Assembly (NCBI GenBank): GCA_963170055.1
Contig: CAUJGJ010000193.1
Coordinates: forward strand, 1 to 25,200
Length of the DNA: 25,200 nucleotides
Direction: 5' to 3'
Source: Halisarca cf. caerulea
Taxonomy: Eukaryota > Porifera > Demospongiae > Chondrillida > Halisarcidae
The position numbers and the translations under genes are program-made. Position 1 is the stretch's first letter, and every line of letters starts with the position of its first letter. Of this stretch, positions 8,686 to 20,345 are shown one piece after another. The notes beneath the pieces are model-generated. The model ran no database searches. It worked only from the letters and a program-made list of their open reading frames with translations, and was not told the origin of the DNA.

Positions 8686-9561
8686 CAGGGGCGTAGGCAG
8701 AAATTATTAAAGGGGTTTTCCAATCAAAATAACACATTATATGATGATAGTATACAGTATTGTGCATGTACCATTGCGTGTATCCCATGCATGCTCCAAG
8801 TGTCGGGGGACAATAGCAAAAGGGAAAGGAAGGGGAAGATATGTAGGCACATTCATGGTATCCTAGATGCTATAGAACGCATTCAGTGCGGTGATGTATT
8901 CCGTATTGTAGGGGGTTATAGTTAGGGGAGTCTGGGGGTATGCTCCCCCAGGGAAAATTCAAGTTTTTTGGCTATACGAGGTGGTGATTCAGGCCATTTA
9001 AGACCACTAGTGAAGGCCCAACGGTTGCAAGTAGGGGCTTCTCTACAGAAATTTGCAATACCACTGGAATTCTTTTGGGATGGAAGCTGGAGAGGTTGGG
9101 GTGGAAGCTTCCTCACCCTCACTGGATAGTTGGAACTGTGGAACTATAATATCCAACCAGTCCAGTAGTTGTAGTAGTAGTAGCAGCAGTAGTAATGTAG
9201 TAGTATAGCGCGCTTGACGTCATAATTGTGACGTCATAATTTATGGCAGAAAAATGGCTTCCTTGCGTTACGTGACACCATGGATAGTTATCTATGGTGA
9301 CTATGGTGACACTCGTCGTTACCGTACGTGTGTAAATTCAGAAGCTTTACAAGCGACAGATAGCAGGAGGATGACAAATCGAATTCCTGAAAATATAGAA
9401 TATAGGTATTAAGCAATTTGAGGTGATTATTATGATACAATTATCAATTGTATATTCTGTTACTGCTCTGAAAGTGTTGCCTGGACAGCTATTATTTTAT
9501 TTAGGCATTTTCTCCAGGTTTTTTTTCCTGAAAACAGTGGAAAACTCTCCCTACGCTCCTG
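8686..9561. mobile_element. 876-bp non-autonomous hAT-like DNA transposon with 5-bp target duplication
   Basis: The left end is CAGGGGCGTAGGCAGA and the right end, as reverse complement, is CAGGAGCGTAGGGAGA: 14 of 16 bases of terminal inverted repeat. CTGCT occurs immediately outside both ends (8681-8685 and 9562-9566). Subterminal sequence near 8928-8952 (GTCTGGGGGTATGCTCCCCC) is of the kind seen in hAT elements. Removing the element and one CTGCT restores a continuous LINE X frame across the site (GVSRYHPRTAL), which proves the boundaries. No transposase is encoded. A 5-bp duplication differs from the usual 8 bp of hAT. Confidence 0.85.
9215..9236. promoter_or_regulatory. Pair of CRE/ATF octamers inside the hAT-like element
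   Basis: Two perfect TGACGTCA palindromes at 9215-9222 and 9229-9236, starts 14 bp apart, in a locally CpG-containing part of the transposon. TGACGTCA is the established CREB/ATF consensus. Activity is not shown by sequence. Confidence 0.5.
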
Positions 9562-9566
9562 CTGCT

Positions 9567-10165
9567 CACACCCAGAAACATCTGGAATCCTCTCATCTGT
9601 AGTTGTTCAACTATCTGTAATTTCCCCAGGCACCCCCATACTTTGGCCCCATACATCATAACAGTATCCACCATAGCCACCATTAATTTCCTGTATGTTC
9701 CAATATGCAAATCCCCAACAGAAGACCTAAATCTCTACATTCACATGCTCAATGCATTCTTCCCCATCCTTGCTCTACACTCTACCATACTATTCAAGTC
9801 TAGAAACTCATCAATCACACATCCAAGGTATTTATACTCAGCCACCATTGGTATCTCTCTGTCACCAATAGCAAACCGAATATGGGATCTCTCAATTGTT
9901 CTCTTCCTTGAGTGCATAATTCCAGATTTCTCTGTATTGATCTTAACCCCCCACTCATCGCACCATCTGACCATACACTCAAGGTTCTTCCTCATACCAT
10001 TGGCATCCTCACTAGTTAGTGCTGTGTCATCAGCAAGTAGAAGATCTGGTACTACCACCCCATTACACTTCACACCCCTTCCCTGTCCCCTCAGCTCAAC
10101 CACCATATATATACTACTAATGGCTTCATACAGCATGCAGGAAGCTAAGAACAAAGTCAACTGTA
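9567..10165 (-). pseudogene. LINE X, piece 3 of 4: RT motifs C to E and connection
   Basis: Minus strand. The upstream part resembles SSIYMVVELRGQGRGVKC, then VVVPDLLLADDTALTSE (motif C with ADD), WCDEWGVKINTEKSGIMH (motif D) and VAEYKYLGCVIDE (motif E). After a frame change near 9735 comes IGTYRKLMVAMVDTVMMYGA, then KVWGCLGKLQIVEQLQMRGF and QMFLGVS, ending at the hAT insertion. Together with pieces 1, 2 and 4 it gives the normal RT order on one strand. Numerous small lesions show it is old. Confidence 0.85.
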
Positions 10166-10189
10166 TATTATTATAAGTTTGATAGCAAA

Positions 10190-10912
10190 ACTACACAGAC
10201 AGGGTCTATTTCCTGGAAATAGACCTACAAGAAAGCATCAAGTCATCACAAAGACAATACATGCACAACTTAATCCACAAAAACCGTTCAAACACAAGAA
10301 AGATTTACCAATACTTCCGTCACAAGGCATCATCCACAGCCATCCCACAGGTCGTTACCTATAAATCAACCCCCACGCAGACTGCCAAAGACAAAGCCAT
10401 AGCATTTAACACCTTTTTCAACTCAACATTCACAACCAGTACATATCAACTACCCCCTAGCAACCAGTTGCAACCACCCTCTGACAACATAAACTACTGA
10501 GGACGTGTATGAGACACTAATGAATTTGAACACAAATAAAGCACCTGGCAATGATAATATAAGCCCTTTCATAATTGTTATATCCCAATATATATGTAGA
10601 ATGGAAAGTACACAAGTTTTGCCCTATACACAAAGGTGGTAGCAGATCTGATATCACCAACAACAGACCTCATTGCTGAATATTGTTTCAAAAGTCCTAG
10701 AGTGCATCATAGACAAGAAGATCATTGATTTCATACAGTCACACATCTGTAAACATCAATATGGATTTCTCCCAAACAGATCATGTCTACAGCAACTCCT
10801 GGCATCATACTATCACATGTACTCTCGAGCTGTAATGGCCTTGACTCAGATGTGATTTATCTTGACTTTAGCAAAGCATTCGATCGTATCCCAACCAGCG
10901 ATACGATCAAAT
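10190..10912 (+). pseudogene. CR1-like LINE, copy 1 (fragment, RT fingers to motif A)
   Basis: Broken plus-strand frames give RKIYQYFRHKASSTAIPQV and KAIAFNTFFNSTFTTSTYQ (paralogous to IPQIVHHQS...AFNTFFNSIF in copy 2), then NTNKAPGNDNISPF, LNIVSKVLECIIDKKI, HQYGFLPNRSCLQQLLASYY and motif A DVIYLDFSKAFDRIP. It has several frameshifts. It ends abruptly at the GT array beginning near 10913, so motifs B-E and the 3' end are missing, which is unusual for a LINE copy and implies a later rearrangement. Confidence 0.8.
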
Positions 10913-10920
10913 GTTTGTGT

Positions 10921-10962
<42 letters not shown>

Positions 10963-11092
10963 ACGTTATGTGTGTGTGTGTGTGTTTGTTGGTGTGTGTG
11001 AGTTTGTGTGTGTGTGTGTGTGTGTTTGTGTGTGTATGTGTGTGTGTGTGTCTGTGTGTGTGTATTTGTGCCTCTGTGTGTGTGTGGGTGAG
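10913..11092. repeat. (GT)n array, imperfect
   Basis: About 180 bp of GT repeats with A, C and T interruptions, following the broken end of CR1 copy 1. It ends in GGGTGGGCTTACTTT, a block also present at 13518-13544. Confidence 0.95.
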
Positions 11093-11130
11093 TGGGTGGG
11101 CTTACTTTAAGATTATTATTATTATTACTA

Positions 11131-11245
11131 TTGGAGAAGGCGGCCTTTGGCCGCTTTCACCCCTAGTTCGGGTGGCGGATGCAACCCTTATATCAAGTAA
11201 AGAGGTTGTGTTCAGTGACTATATCCAATTATTAAGTGTAATTCA
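11131..11245 (+). repeat. Hairpin-bearing ~110-bp repeat unit, left copy
   Basis: The unit follows an (ATT)n-ACTA tract. It starts GGAGAAGGCGGCC, forms a perfect GCGGCC-TTT-GGCCGC hairpin at 11140-11154, and continues through CCCCTAGTTCGGGTGGCGG to a tail near CCAATTATTAAGTGTAA. An inverted copy, visibly near 90% identical, lies at 13565-13676. It could be a SINE or MITE; I see no convincing Pol III A/B boxes. Confidence 0.8.
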
Positions 11246-11255
11246 GAGCCACCAA

Positions 11256-11375
11256 GTCTCACTCATTGGGAGTGAGTCTCACTCATTTCAATGAGATCTC
11301 ACTCTCTCACTCCCAGCTCAAAGAAATCTCACTCCCAGCTCATACAATCTCACTCCCAGCATATGGAATCTCACT
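11256..11375. repeat. Short tandem repeat based on TCTCACTCCCAGCT
   Basis: Three units of about 21-22 bp (CTCACTCCCAGCTCA plus a variable tail) at 11306-11370, preceded by the related palindromic CTCACTCATTGGGAGTGAG. No coding potential. Confidence 0.7.
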
Positions 11376-11577
11376 CTATAGCACTCAACATATCTATACT
11401 GTGATTTATTTTATGCTACTCAGTCAGTACTGCATAAATCTACAACCACAAGATCCCATTACCACACCTGTAACATGTAAAGAGCACACTTGTTTGGTCT
11501 TATCAAACCAAGTAATTGTCGTTATCTGTCAATGAATGACAAAAGTGCAATTCAGGTTGAAATCCTAGGATTAAATC

Positions 11578-11796
11578 TTAATGGTTGCAGGTTATATCTA
11601 TGGTTGCTGGGTATCTCACTCCTGATAATTTCCAAGCCTTGGCATCTCTGGTAATTTCTACATTCTCTATTAAATTATAAAAAGTAGGCCGATCTTTTGT
11701 TCGCAGTTCACTAACGCGCGCTGCGACTGACTGCGGACGACTGTTCACTATCATAAACTGTAGGATCTGGAAAGAGACTGTAAGGCTACTCTTCAC
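11578..11796 (-). CDS. Unrecognised 72-codon reading frame, doubtful
   Basis: A minus-strand frame from ATG at 11796 to TAA at 11578, without low-complexity sequence. It is mixed hydrophilic and moderately basic, has no transmembrane stretch and no motif I recognise. It overlaps the CpG-rich segment on its 5' side. It could be a small exon or chance. Confidence 0.2.
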   Translation of the reverse strand: MKSSLTVSFQILQFMIVNSRPQSVAARVSELRTKDRPTFYNLIENVEITRDAKAWKLSGVRYPATIDITCNH

Positions 11797-12115
11797 TTTT
11801 ACTTGCGAAATGGCGAAATTTCGGAAATAGCCCGTACAAGCCTACGAGCCGCCATGATTGTTGTACGGATGAATCTTGACAGGAATACGACTTTTACCTT
11901 CGAAACGGTTGTCCGCTAACTCCTCCTAGGAAAAAGATGCGAGTACTTTCTGACTACAGCGAATGTTCCAAAATAAACTTGGTGAGTGACCCTATCTATA
12001 AGGCGGAATGATTTACGTGTGGAAAACTAAAGCGGCATCAGTGGCAAAAAGGATGTCAACAGCCATGTTCGTGCGCAATGATATCCGTAGTAAGTATACG
12101 GGTTCCCCGTCGAAA
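11690..12115 (+). other. CpG-rich island with possible first exon(s) of a plus-strand gene
   Basis: CpG dinucleotides are frequent here and rare in surrounding DNA. An ATG at 11936 opens 15 codons (MRVLSDYSECSKINL) that end exactly at a strong donor GTGAGTGA (11981). A second ATG at 12008 opens MIYVWKTKAASVAKRMSTAM and continues to another donor GTAAGTAT near 12089. The two could be alternative first exons. No downstream exon is recognisable. An unmethylated promoter or an inserted element end are alternatives. Confidence 0.3.
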
Positions 12116-12387
12116 ACGTCCATTATAATATATTATTATTTACATTTAATCAATCTCATGACTCTTATATATTGTATTATATCTATATATCTATCTATAG
12201 TGTATGTCCCATTTCATTGCTTTATTTTGCTGTGATTATAATATTATGCTGCTAAATACCATAGTCTAGATAGACACTACGAAGAATCCTGTTAGATATA
12301 TATTTTTGGTACATACAAGTGCAGGATTCCTTTGCAGTTTGTATGTGTGATAAAATTTGTGCACATAATATGAGTGTGCATGCATGT
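12116..12387. other. AT-rich non-coding stretch
   Basis: TATA- and TATC-rich sequence (ATCTATATATCTATCTATAG near 12180-12200) without coding or element features. Confidence 0.6.
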
Positions 12388-12458
12388 TTGTGTGTGTGTG
12401 TGTGTGTGTGTGCACGCGTGCGTGTGTATGTGTGTGATCTATATGGTGTGTGATCTAT

Positions 12459-12501
<43 letters not shown>

Positions 12502-12548
12502 ACGCGTGTGTGTGTGTGTGTGTGTGATCTATATGGTGTGTGATCTAT

Positions 12549-12625
<77 letters not shown>

Positions 12626-12640
12626 TCTATGGTGTATGTG
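12388..12640. repeat. (GT)n array with ~90-bp higher-order repeat
   Basis: GT repeats carry the insert GATCTATATGG-(TG)n-ATCTATGG at 12437 and again at 12527, and GCACGCGTG at about 12412 and 12500. This shows duplication of a ~90-bp block. A third partial GATCTATGG lies at 12624. Confidence 0.85.
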
Positions 12641-12656
12641 GGTGTGTGGGTGTGTG

Positions 12657-12805
12657 CAGGGACGTAGGAACACTCATACGTATAAGTGAGGGGGCCAAAA
12701 GGTTCCATAGATGAAGCATTTTATACAGCAATATTTGAGACATGTGTATGATTTTGGGCCCTACTCGCTAAATGTGAGGGGCCCACCCTGGTTCCTATGC
12801 CTATG
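12657..12805. mobile_element. ~149-bp hAT-like MITE embedded in GT repeats
   Basis: The left end CAGGGACGTAGGAACA and right end (reverse complement) CATAGGCATAGGAACCA form an imperfect terminal inverted repeat resembling the 8686-9561 element end. The interior has GGGGGCC...GGGCCC motifs. Target duplication cannot be read because both flanks are GT repeats. Confidence 0.55.
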
Positions 12806-13348
<543 letters not shown>

Positions 13349-13400
<52 letters not shown>

Positions 13401-13410
13401 GGTATGTATG

Positions 13411-13467
<57 letters not shown>

Positions 13468-13520
13468 CACTGTGTATGTGTGTGTGCATGTGTGTGTGTG
13501 TGTGTTTGTGTCTCTGTGGG
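13349..13520. repeat. (GT)n array
   Basis: GT repeats with a few interruptions, ending in GTGGGTGGGTGGG and GGGCTTACTTTTAA, as in the block preceding 11131. Confidence 0.95.
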
Positions 13521-13564
13521 TGGGTGGGTGGGTGGGCTTACTTTTAATATAGAATAATAGAAAT

Positions 13565-13676
13565 TACACATAATAATTGGATATATTCACTGAACACAAC
13601 CTCTTCACTTGATATAAGGGTTGCACCCGCCACCCGAACTAAGGGTGAAGGCGGCCTTCGGACACCTTCTCCCCTA
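13565..13676 (-). repeat. Hairpin-bearing ~110-bp repeat unit, right (inverted) copy
   Basis: Reverse complement of the unit at 11131-11245. It shares AGTTCGGGTGGCGG, TGCAACCCTTATATCAAGT and GAGGTTGTGTTCAGTGA. It ends at a TAATAATGATAATG tract (13677-13690), mirroring the ATT tract of the left copy. Confidence 0.85.
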
Positions 13677-13684
13677 GTAATAAT

Positions 13685-13775
13685 GATAATGTAAAGAGAG
13701 AACAGCAACGGAGAAAGCACACATTCTTGTCTTAGTCCCACACTTGTCAAGAATTCCTCACTATTTATTTTACCT
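13685..13775 (-). pseudogene. LINE X, piece 2 of 4: RT motif B
   Basis: The minus strand reads SEEFLTSVGLRQECVLSP followed by LLFSLYI, which is RT motif B with the Gly of the usual RQGC replaced by Glu. It lies between CR1 copy 2 and the inverted repeat unit. It supplies the motif missing between piece 1 (ends after motif A) and piece 3 (starts before motif C). Confidence 0.8.
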
Positions 13776-16611
13776 ACTTTTACTTAGCAATAATTATCCT
13801 CATAAGAGGCCAGAAGAAACTCTAACATACGACCTCCCACCCCGGCATTCTTTAGACACACCCATAATTCCCCCTAATTCTCACCTTGTTCTTGTTGGAG
13901 ACTTTAATCTACCTGATGTTGATTGGGAACAATTATATGGCAGATCACTATCAAGCAATATGTTCTGCAAATCATTGTTCAACTTGAATCTATTACAACT
14001 TGTCCTCGAACCCACCCACATACATGGTAACACACTTGACCTTATTATCACCAATCACCCAGACAAAATTTGCAACATTTCAATCGCCCCCTCACAACAG
14101 CCATCGTCTGATCATTACCTAATCACATTCCAAATTGACTGCACTGATAGCTCCAAAACTAGCAAACATCACACAAAATGCAAAAAGTTTCTCTATTCAA
14201 AAGCAGATAAAAATCGATTGCAGCATTATTTGTCAAACGTTAACCTCGATAATCTTGCCACCTCAGATGTCAATACAATTTGGTCATTTTTATCTCATGT
14301 ACTACATGAAGCATGCTCTAATTTCATCCCAAAGATAACAATCCACAAGTCCTCACCTCCCTACTTCACACCTGAGATCAGACATAGCCTTAATGTAATC
14401 CGCTCATTAAAAAGACTTATCAAAAAGAATTCTACCCCACATCAACTCGAGAAACTATCCCTCTTAGAGCATAGCTTACAAGCCCAGCTACAAACAGCCA
14501 AACAGGAATATGAAACCAGGCTAATCAACATGTTTTATCACAATCCAGAAAAGCTTTACAATTACCTCAAGCACACCTCATCATCTCATTCCATTCCCCA
14601 AATTGTTCATCACCAATCTATCACCTATAGTACTCCACCTACCAAAGCAGAAGCCTTTAACACATTCTTCAACTCTATCTTCACTCAATCAAATGCTACA
14701 CTACCAAACGAAGAAAGTCTACCAGCACCATGCAGTTCACCACCTAAGTCTCATCACTATTGACAGACACTGAAGACGTCACCATTGCACTATCTAACTT
14801 AGATGTCTCCAAGACCTGTGGCCATGATGAAATCTCTGGATATCTATTAAAGAATTTTATCGACCCACTTCTCCACCCAATCACTAATCTATTTAATCAA
14901 TGTCTTGTCAACAAATGCATCCCAAACCTATGGAAAATCCACAAAATTTGTCCAGTTTTCAAATCAGGCGACAGATCCTGCATTGAAAATTATCGGCCAA
15001 TCTCACTACTGCCTATTATATCTAAAGTTTTGGAATCCATAATTTTCAACAAAATGTCGAACTTTGTGTATTCACATATATCTAATCACCAACACGGATT
15101 TGTAAAAGGTTGCTCATGCATGTGCAACACAGCTACTGGCATCATATTCCCAGATCTATGAATCTGCGGACCAAGGTAATCCTGTGGATGTCATATTCCT
15201 TGACTTCAAAAAGGCATTTGAATCAGTCCCTCACCCAGACCTCTTGCATAAACTTTGGCAATTTGGTATTGTAGGGCCTCTATGGTCCTGGTTCAAAGAT
15301 TATCTCACCAATCGACTACACTATGTAGAAATGGATGGCGCCTCTTCTAGTCTCCTTCCTGTTTTATCTGGTGTACCACAAGGCAGTATCCTAGGCCCAC
15401 TTTTGTTTCTGATCTACATTAATGACCTACCCCTCTCCATTCTAAATTCTTCAACATACTTATTTGCAGATGATACTAAATTTTTCAAATCAATAATGAG
15501 CTTTGCAGATATTTAAAAAGATATTGATTCAGTAAGCATGTGGTGCCAAGAATGGAAACTTCAACTCAACCTGAACAAATGTGTGTGTGTCAGACTTGGC
15601 CTAACGCACACAACAGCCCTATGCTATCAAATAAACTCAACACCAATTCCATCCAAAGAAAACCATCGTGATCTAGGAGTAATTGTCTCGGATAATCTTT
15701 CATTTTCTGCTCAATACAAATCTATGTGCAATGCTGCTTATCGATCCTTAAACTTTATTAAACAAACTCTCCATGGATCCACCTATTCATTACTAACACG
15801 CAAATCACTATATCTCTCACTAGTCCGCTCTAAGATGTCATATTGTTCACAACTTTGGAGACCATATTTGATCAAAGATATCGTAACTTTGGAGAATGTA
15901 CAGCAACGTGCTACCAAATTTATCCTAAACGATTACACATCAAATTACAAAGATAGACTCATCACTCTCAATCTATTACCCCTCATGTACTGGTACAAAT
16001 TGCAAGATATCCTATTCTTCATCAAATGCCTACAATCGCCAGACCATAATGGTATAAACATTTTTGACTTTGTCCAATTCTCCTCATCTACCACAAGATT
16101 CGCCTCACAACATAAACTACTAGTAAAGTATAGAAGATCATCTAAAGCTTGTCACTTTTATTTCGTCAGAATTGCACACCTATGGAATGCCCTACCACCT
16201 ATCAATGTCCAATTACCACTACATGCTATCAAGACTCAACTAATCAACTTTTTCAGGAACCACTTTATAACCAAGTTCAATTCAACCTCTCCATGTTCAT
16301 TTCACTTTGTCTGTCCCTGTTGTAACTGCCACTTGTCTTGATCTGTGCATTTGTAACTCCTCTCACACTATTTAAAATCAGATCTCATTTTAATTTATTA
16401 ACTTGCATAAATTTCTTTCTGTATTTACAATGAGCACACAAGTTAAACATACATTTTCTTTTCATGCGGCCAGTTTTCATGTTTCTCCCACCTTATTATT
16501 ACACTCACACTCATACGCCATCTTTTTCTCCACCTGTCAACCCCTCAGTTATGGCTACACCGGCCTGTGGTGTTAGACCATCAGTCACAGTTCTGTGACT
16601 GTAAAGTATAA

Positions 16612-16642
<31 letters not shown>
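13776..16642 (+). mobile_element. CR1-like LINE, copy 2 (5'-truncated, APE endonuclease + RT), pseudogene
   Basis: The plus strand encodes the C-terminal half of an APE-type endonuclease (LVLVGDFNLPDVDW, GNTLDLIITN, SSDHYLITF) and a linker. The RT follows: NYRPISLLPIISKVLESII; motif A DVIFLDFKKAFESVP ~15190; motif B SGVPQGSILGPLLFLIYIND ~15370; motif C TYLFADDTKFF ~15457; motif D WKLQLNLNKC. The C-terminal region ends FNSTSPCSFHF then CPCCNC, with the stop at 16341. Lesions: a frameshift near 14755, a second near 15125 (the shifted frame resumes as QLLASYSQIYESADQ), and TAA at 15514. A 270-bp 3' UTR ends in (ATAA)n. The architecture fits the CR1/Jockey superfamily. 5' truncation lies within the endonuclease. 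Confidence 0.9.
16609..16642 (+). repeat. (ATAA)n 3' tail of CR1 copy 2
   Basis: About eight ATAA units close the plus-strand LINE and abut LINE X coding sequence at 16643, as expected for the microsatellite tail of CR1/L2-type elements. Confidence 0.9.
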
Positions 16643-16643
<1 letters not shown>

Positions 16644-17140
16644 AGCTTCTCTTTGTTGACCCTATCATACACCTTACAGAAATCCACAAAAATTGCAAAC
16701 ATCCCATTGTCCCCTCCTGACATTCGAGTTTGGGCTAATAATATCATAGATAGAATTTGATCTCTACATCCTCTCAACTTACAGAACCCTCCCTGTTTAT
16801 CAACAATGAGCCCATCTTCCTCAGCTATCAAGGACAGCCTCCTATTTAGGATCGTACATAGGACTTTATATACCACAGAGGATATGCCGCAGAAGTTGTA
16901 GGTAGCACATGGCCCTCTGCCTCGCTTCTCTGGGACTGGAATGATGACACTCTTCTTCCACAAGGATGGAACCAATCCATTCTTCCAACACAGGTTAAAT
17001 AGAGTTGTCCACACCCGGTACAGTGTCATAGAACACATCTAGTTGCTGAGATGCAATGCTTTCCAGGAGTCTCGTCTCCTCCTTCCGCACATGCTGTACG
17101 GCCCAATCCACCTCCTTCTTTGTTATCATAGATCTTCACC
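16643..17140 (-). pseudogene. LINE X, piece 1 of 4: RT fingers and motif A
   Basis: Minus strand from 17140: ITKKEVDWAVQHVRKEETR, a frame change near 17040, then TTLFNLCWKNGLVPSLWKKS, VIIPVPEKRGRG, ISSVVYKVLCTILNRRLS, GGFCKLRGCRDQILSMILL and motif A FAIFVDFCKVYDRVNKEKLL. It is cut at the (ATAA)n tail of CR1 copy 2. These are conserved fingers/palm motifs 0-A of LINE RTs. Upstream of 17140 I see no endonuclease, so X is also truncated or decayed at its 5' end. Confidence 0.85.
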
Positions 17141-17390
17141 ATACCATATGTACATCGGCCCTTCTCGGCCACCATAGCCACCATACTATATGCATAGCGG
17201 AAGCCTGTAGACACTTAAGTAGAGACAAAGCTTATTGAGCTGTTTTACATACGCAGAACTTCATTAATTTTAAGGATGAGCGTATCTCCCAGTGTTATAA
17301 GACCCTTTTCACCTCAACGTCCATAGAAATCCACTTTCGCAGGGTCGCGCAGACAGCATCAACTAGGGGGACACTTAATAGCTTATGGTG
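17141..17390. other. Non-coding stretch upstream of LINE X
   Basis: No recognised coding sequence or repeat. It might contain decayed X sequence. Confidence 0.4.
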
Positions 17391-17500
17391 GCCCACTAAG
17401 ACACTCGCGAAGCGCTACGCGTCGGGCGCTTCGGCCGACTCAAGCGCGTCGGGCGCTTCGCTCGAAGCGGTTTAGAGCGCATCGAGCGGTCGAAATGTTT
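17391..17500. repeat. CpG-dense patch with a 15-bp direct repeat and palindromic CGAAGCG/CGCTTCG motifs
   Basis: GCGTCGGGCGCTTCG occurs at 17419-17433 and 17446-17460. CGCGAAGCGCTACGCG, CTTCGCTCGAAG and related motifs allow alternative hairpins. The density of CpG contrasts sharply with flanking AT-rich DNA. Confidence 0.7.
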
Positions 17501-17784
17501 CATTGGCATTGGGCAGCGTGCCAATTTAATTGTTAGCTTATGAACGCACATACCTCATTGTTTTGGAGTCTTTCACGTGGCAGGATCGATTTACTTTAGC
17601 TATACGTCTTGATATTGAACGATAATCGCTATCATGACAGCGAAAATGTGACAGTCACATGTCCTTGCTGTGTCATTCGTTTGGAAATTCGCGTGTGTTC
17701 ACTCAGACGTACCAAGGATTAGCAGGGCCTATCTGGGTTAACAGGGTATGTTACCAGGCTTGGTGGTTAAGTTTTATAATCTAC
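17501..17784. other. Unassigned non-coding stretch
   Basis: Contains the short palindrome TGTGACAGTCACA (17647-17659). Nothing coding is recognised. Confidence 0.5.
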
Positions 17785-18490
17785 ACAGCATTTCATATCA
17801 TCAACTGTCACAGGCCATATGGAAAACTTTGCCAGTCTGTATATCTTCCCCATTTTTTTGCATTTGCATCAGTTCTTATATTGCAATGTAAATTATGATG
17901 ATTCAATCAATCATACTTTCAAGAAACATTGACAATGTTAAATTAAATGATTATTACCTGTGACAGTTAACCATTCCAGTCACAGGTGTATTAATTTTCT
18001 GAGCATGTGCTCTCAGGCCGATGTTTTTTCAGCATGCATGAATTGGCTGAATATTAATTATTAAAAATGCAATGACATAACAGTATTGCATGATTATCAT
18101 TCATTTGAAATTTCTTGGTATTACTTAATAATACTTTCCCTTTTTTATTTTCACATTGTTGCTATAGGCATATGGCTGTCCTGTTGCAAGGAGTCACAAC
18201 ATGGGTGTACCATGCACCACTAGATTTTTGATTATATTGGAACAGTAACTAGGGAGTTATAGAAGTGAACCGAGCTTTATGGTGCATGAGTTTTGCATGG
18301 CAGAAGATTCTGAAGGAAAAATATTTTCCATAATATTATGTGAAACTCGAGGATTGTGATGAAACAATTATTATGATAAGAACAATGCCATGGCAGAGGG
18401 AACTCAATGGGGAAGATATTCAGAGATTCCCATATTATCATGGCAAAGTTTTCCATATGGCCTGTGACAGTTGATGATATGAGATGCTGT
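17785..18490. mobile_element. 0.7-kb inverted-repeat (fold-back/MITE-like) element
   Basis: The left arm, 17785-17853, begins ACAGCATTTCATATCATC and continues ACTGTCACAGGCCATATGG then AAAACTTTGCCA, with ATATCTTCCCC further in. The reverse complement of 18408-18490 has the same blocks in the same order. Further inward similarity decays. The interior is AT-rich and non-coding. Target duplications are not evident. The right end lies 8 bp from the next element. Confidence 0.7.
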
Positions 18491-18498
18491 AACATTAT

Positions 18499-19776
<1,278 letters not shown>

Positions 19777-20000
19777 ATCATGCATGGTTACATAACTTTT
19801 ATTTTATGTACTGTGACTTACAGAGTCATGAAAAACGATCAATTATTAGCTACTATAGGTTATATCAATGACAGTGATATTAATCATTATGCCATGCAAT
19901 TGTCAAATTCAAATCATCTGCACTACTAAGTAAGTCTTGTAGATTATAAAATTTATACCACCAAGCCTATCAACTTATCCTGTTAACTCACAGATATGGA
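19777..20000. other. AT-rich non-coding stretch before the assembly gap
   Basis: No coding or repeat feature is recognised. Confidence 0.5.
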
Positions 20001-20200
20001 NNNNNNNNNNNNNNNNNNNNNNNNNNNNNNNNNNNNNNNNNNNNNNNNNNNNNNNNNNNNNNNNNNNNNNNNNNNNNNNNNNNNNNNNNNNNNNNNNNNN
20101 NNNNNNNNNNNNNNNNNNNNNNNNNNNNNNNNNNNNNNNNNNNNNNNNNNNNNNNNNNNNNNNNNNNNNNNNNNNNNNNNNNNNNNNNNNNNNNNNNNNN
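20001..20200. other. Assembly gap (200 N)
   Basis: Exactly 200 undetermined bases. The adjoining tandem repeat suggests an unresolved repeat of unknown true length. Confidence 0.98.
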
Positions 20201-20345
20201 AGAACTGATATGTACGTACATTGTGTGGGCAGAACTGATATGTATGTACATACAGTACATATGTACATTGTGTGGGCAGGACTGATACATACATATGTAC
20301 ATTGTGTGGGCAGGACTGATATGTGTGTATGTACATACATTGTGC
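20201..20345. repeat. Tandem repeat with GTACATTGTGTGGGCAGGAC core
   Basis: Three complete units of the core (two with GGACTGATA-type, the first with GAACTGATA-type ends) plus a partial unit, separated by TATGTA/TACATA palindromic spacers. It probably continues into the gap. Confidence 0.8.

Noticed and set aside
11131..11245. tRNA-derived SINE with Pol III boxes
   Set aside because: AGTTCGGGTGG is only a partial B-box match, no A box sits at the right distance, and the same unit forms a simple hairpin.
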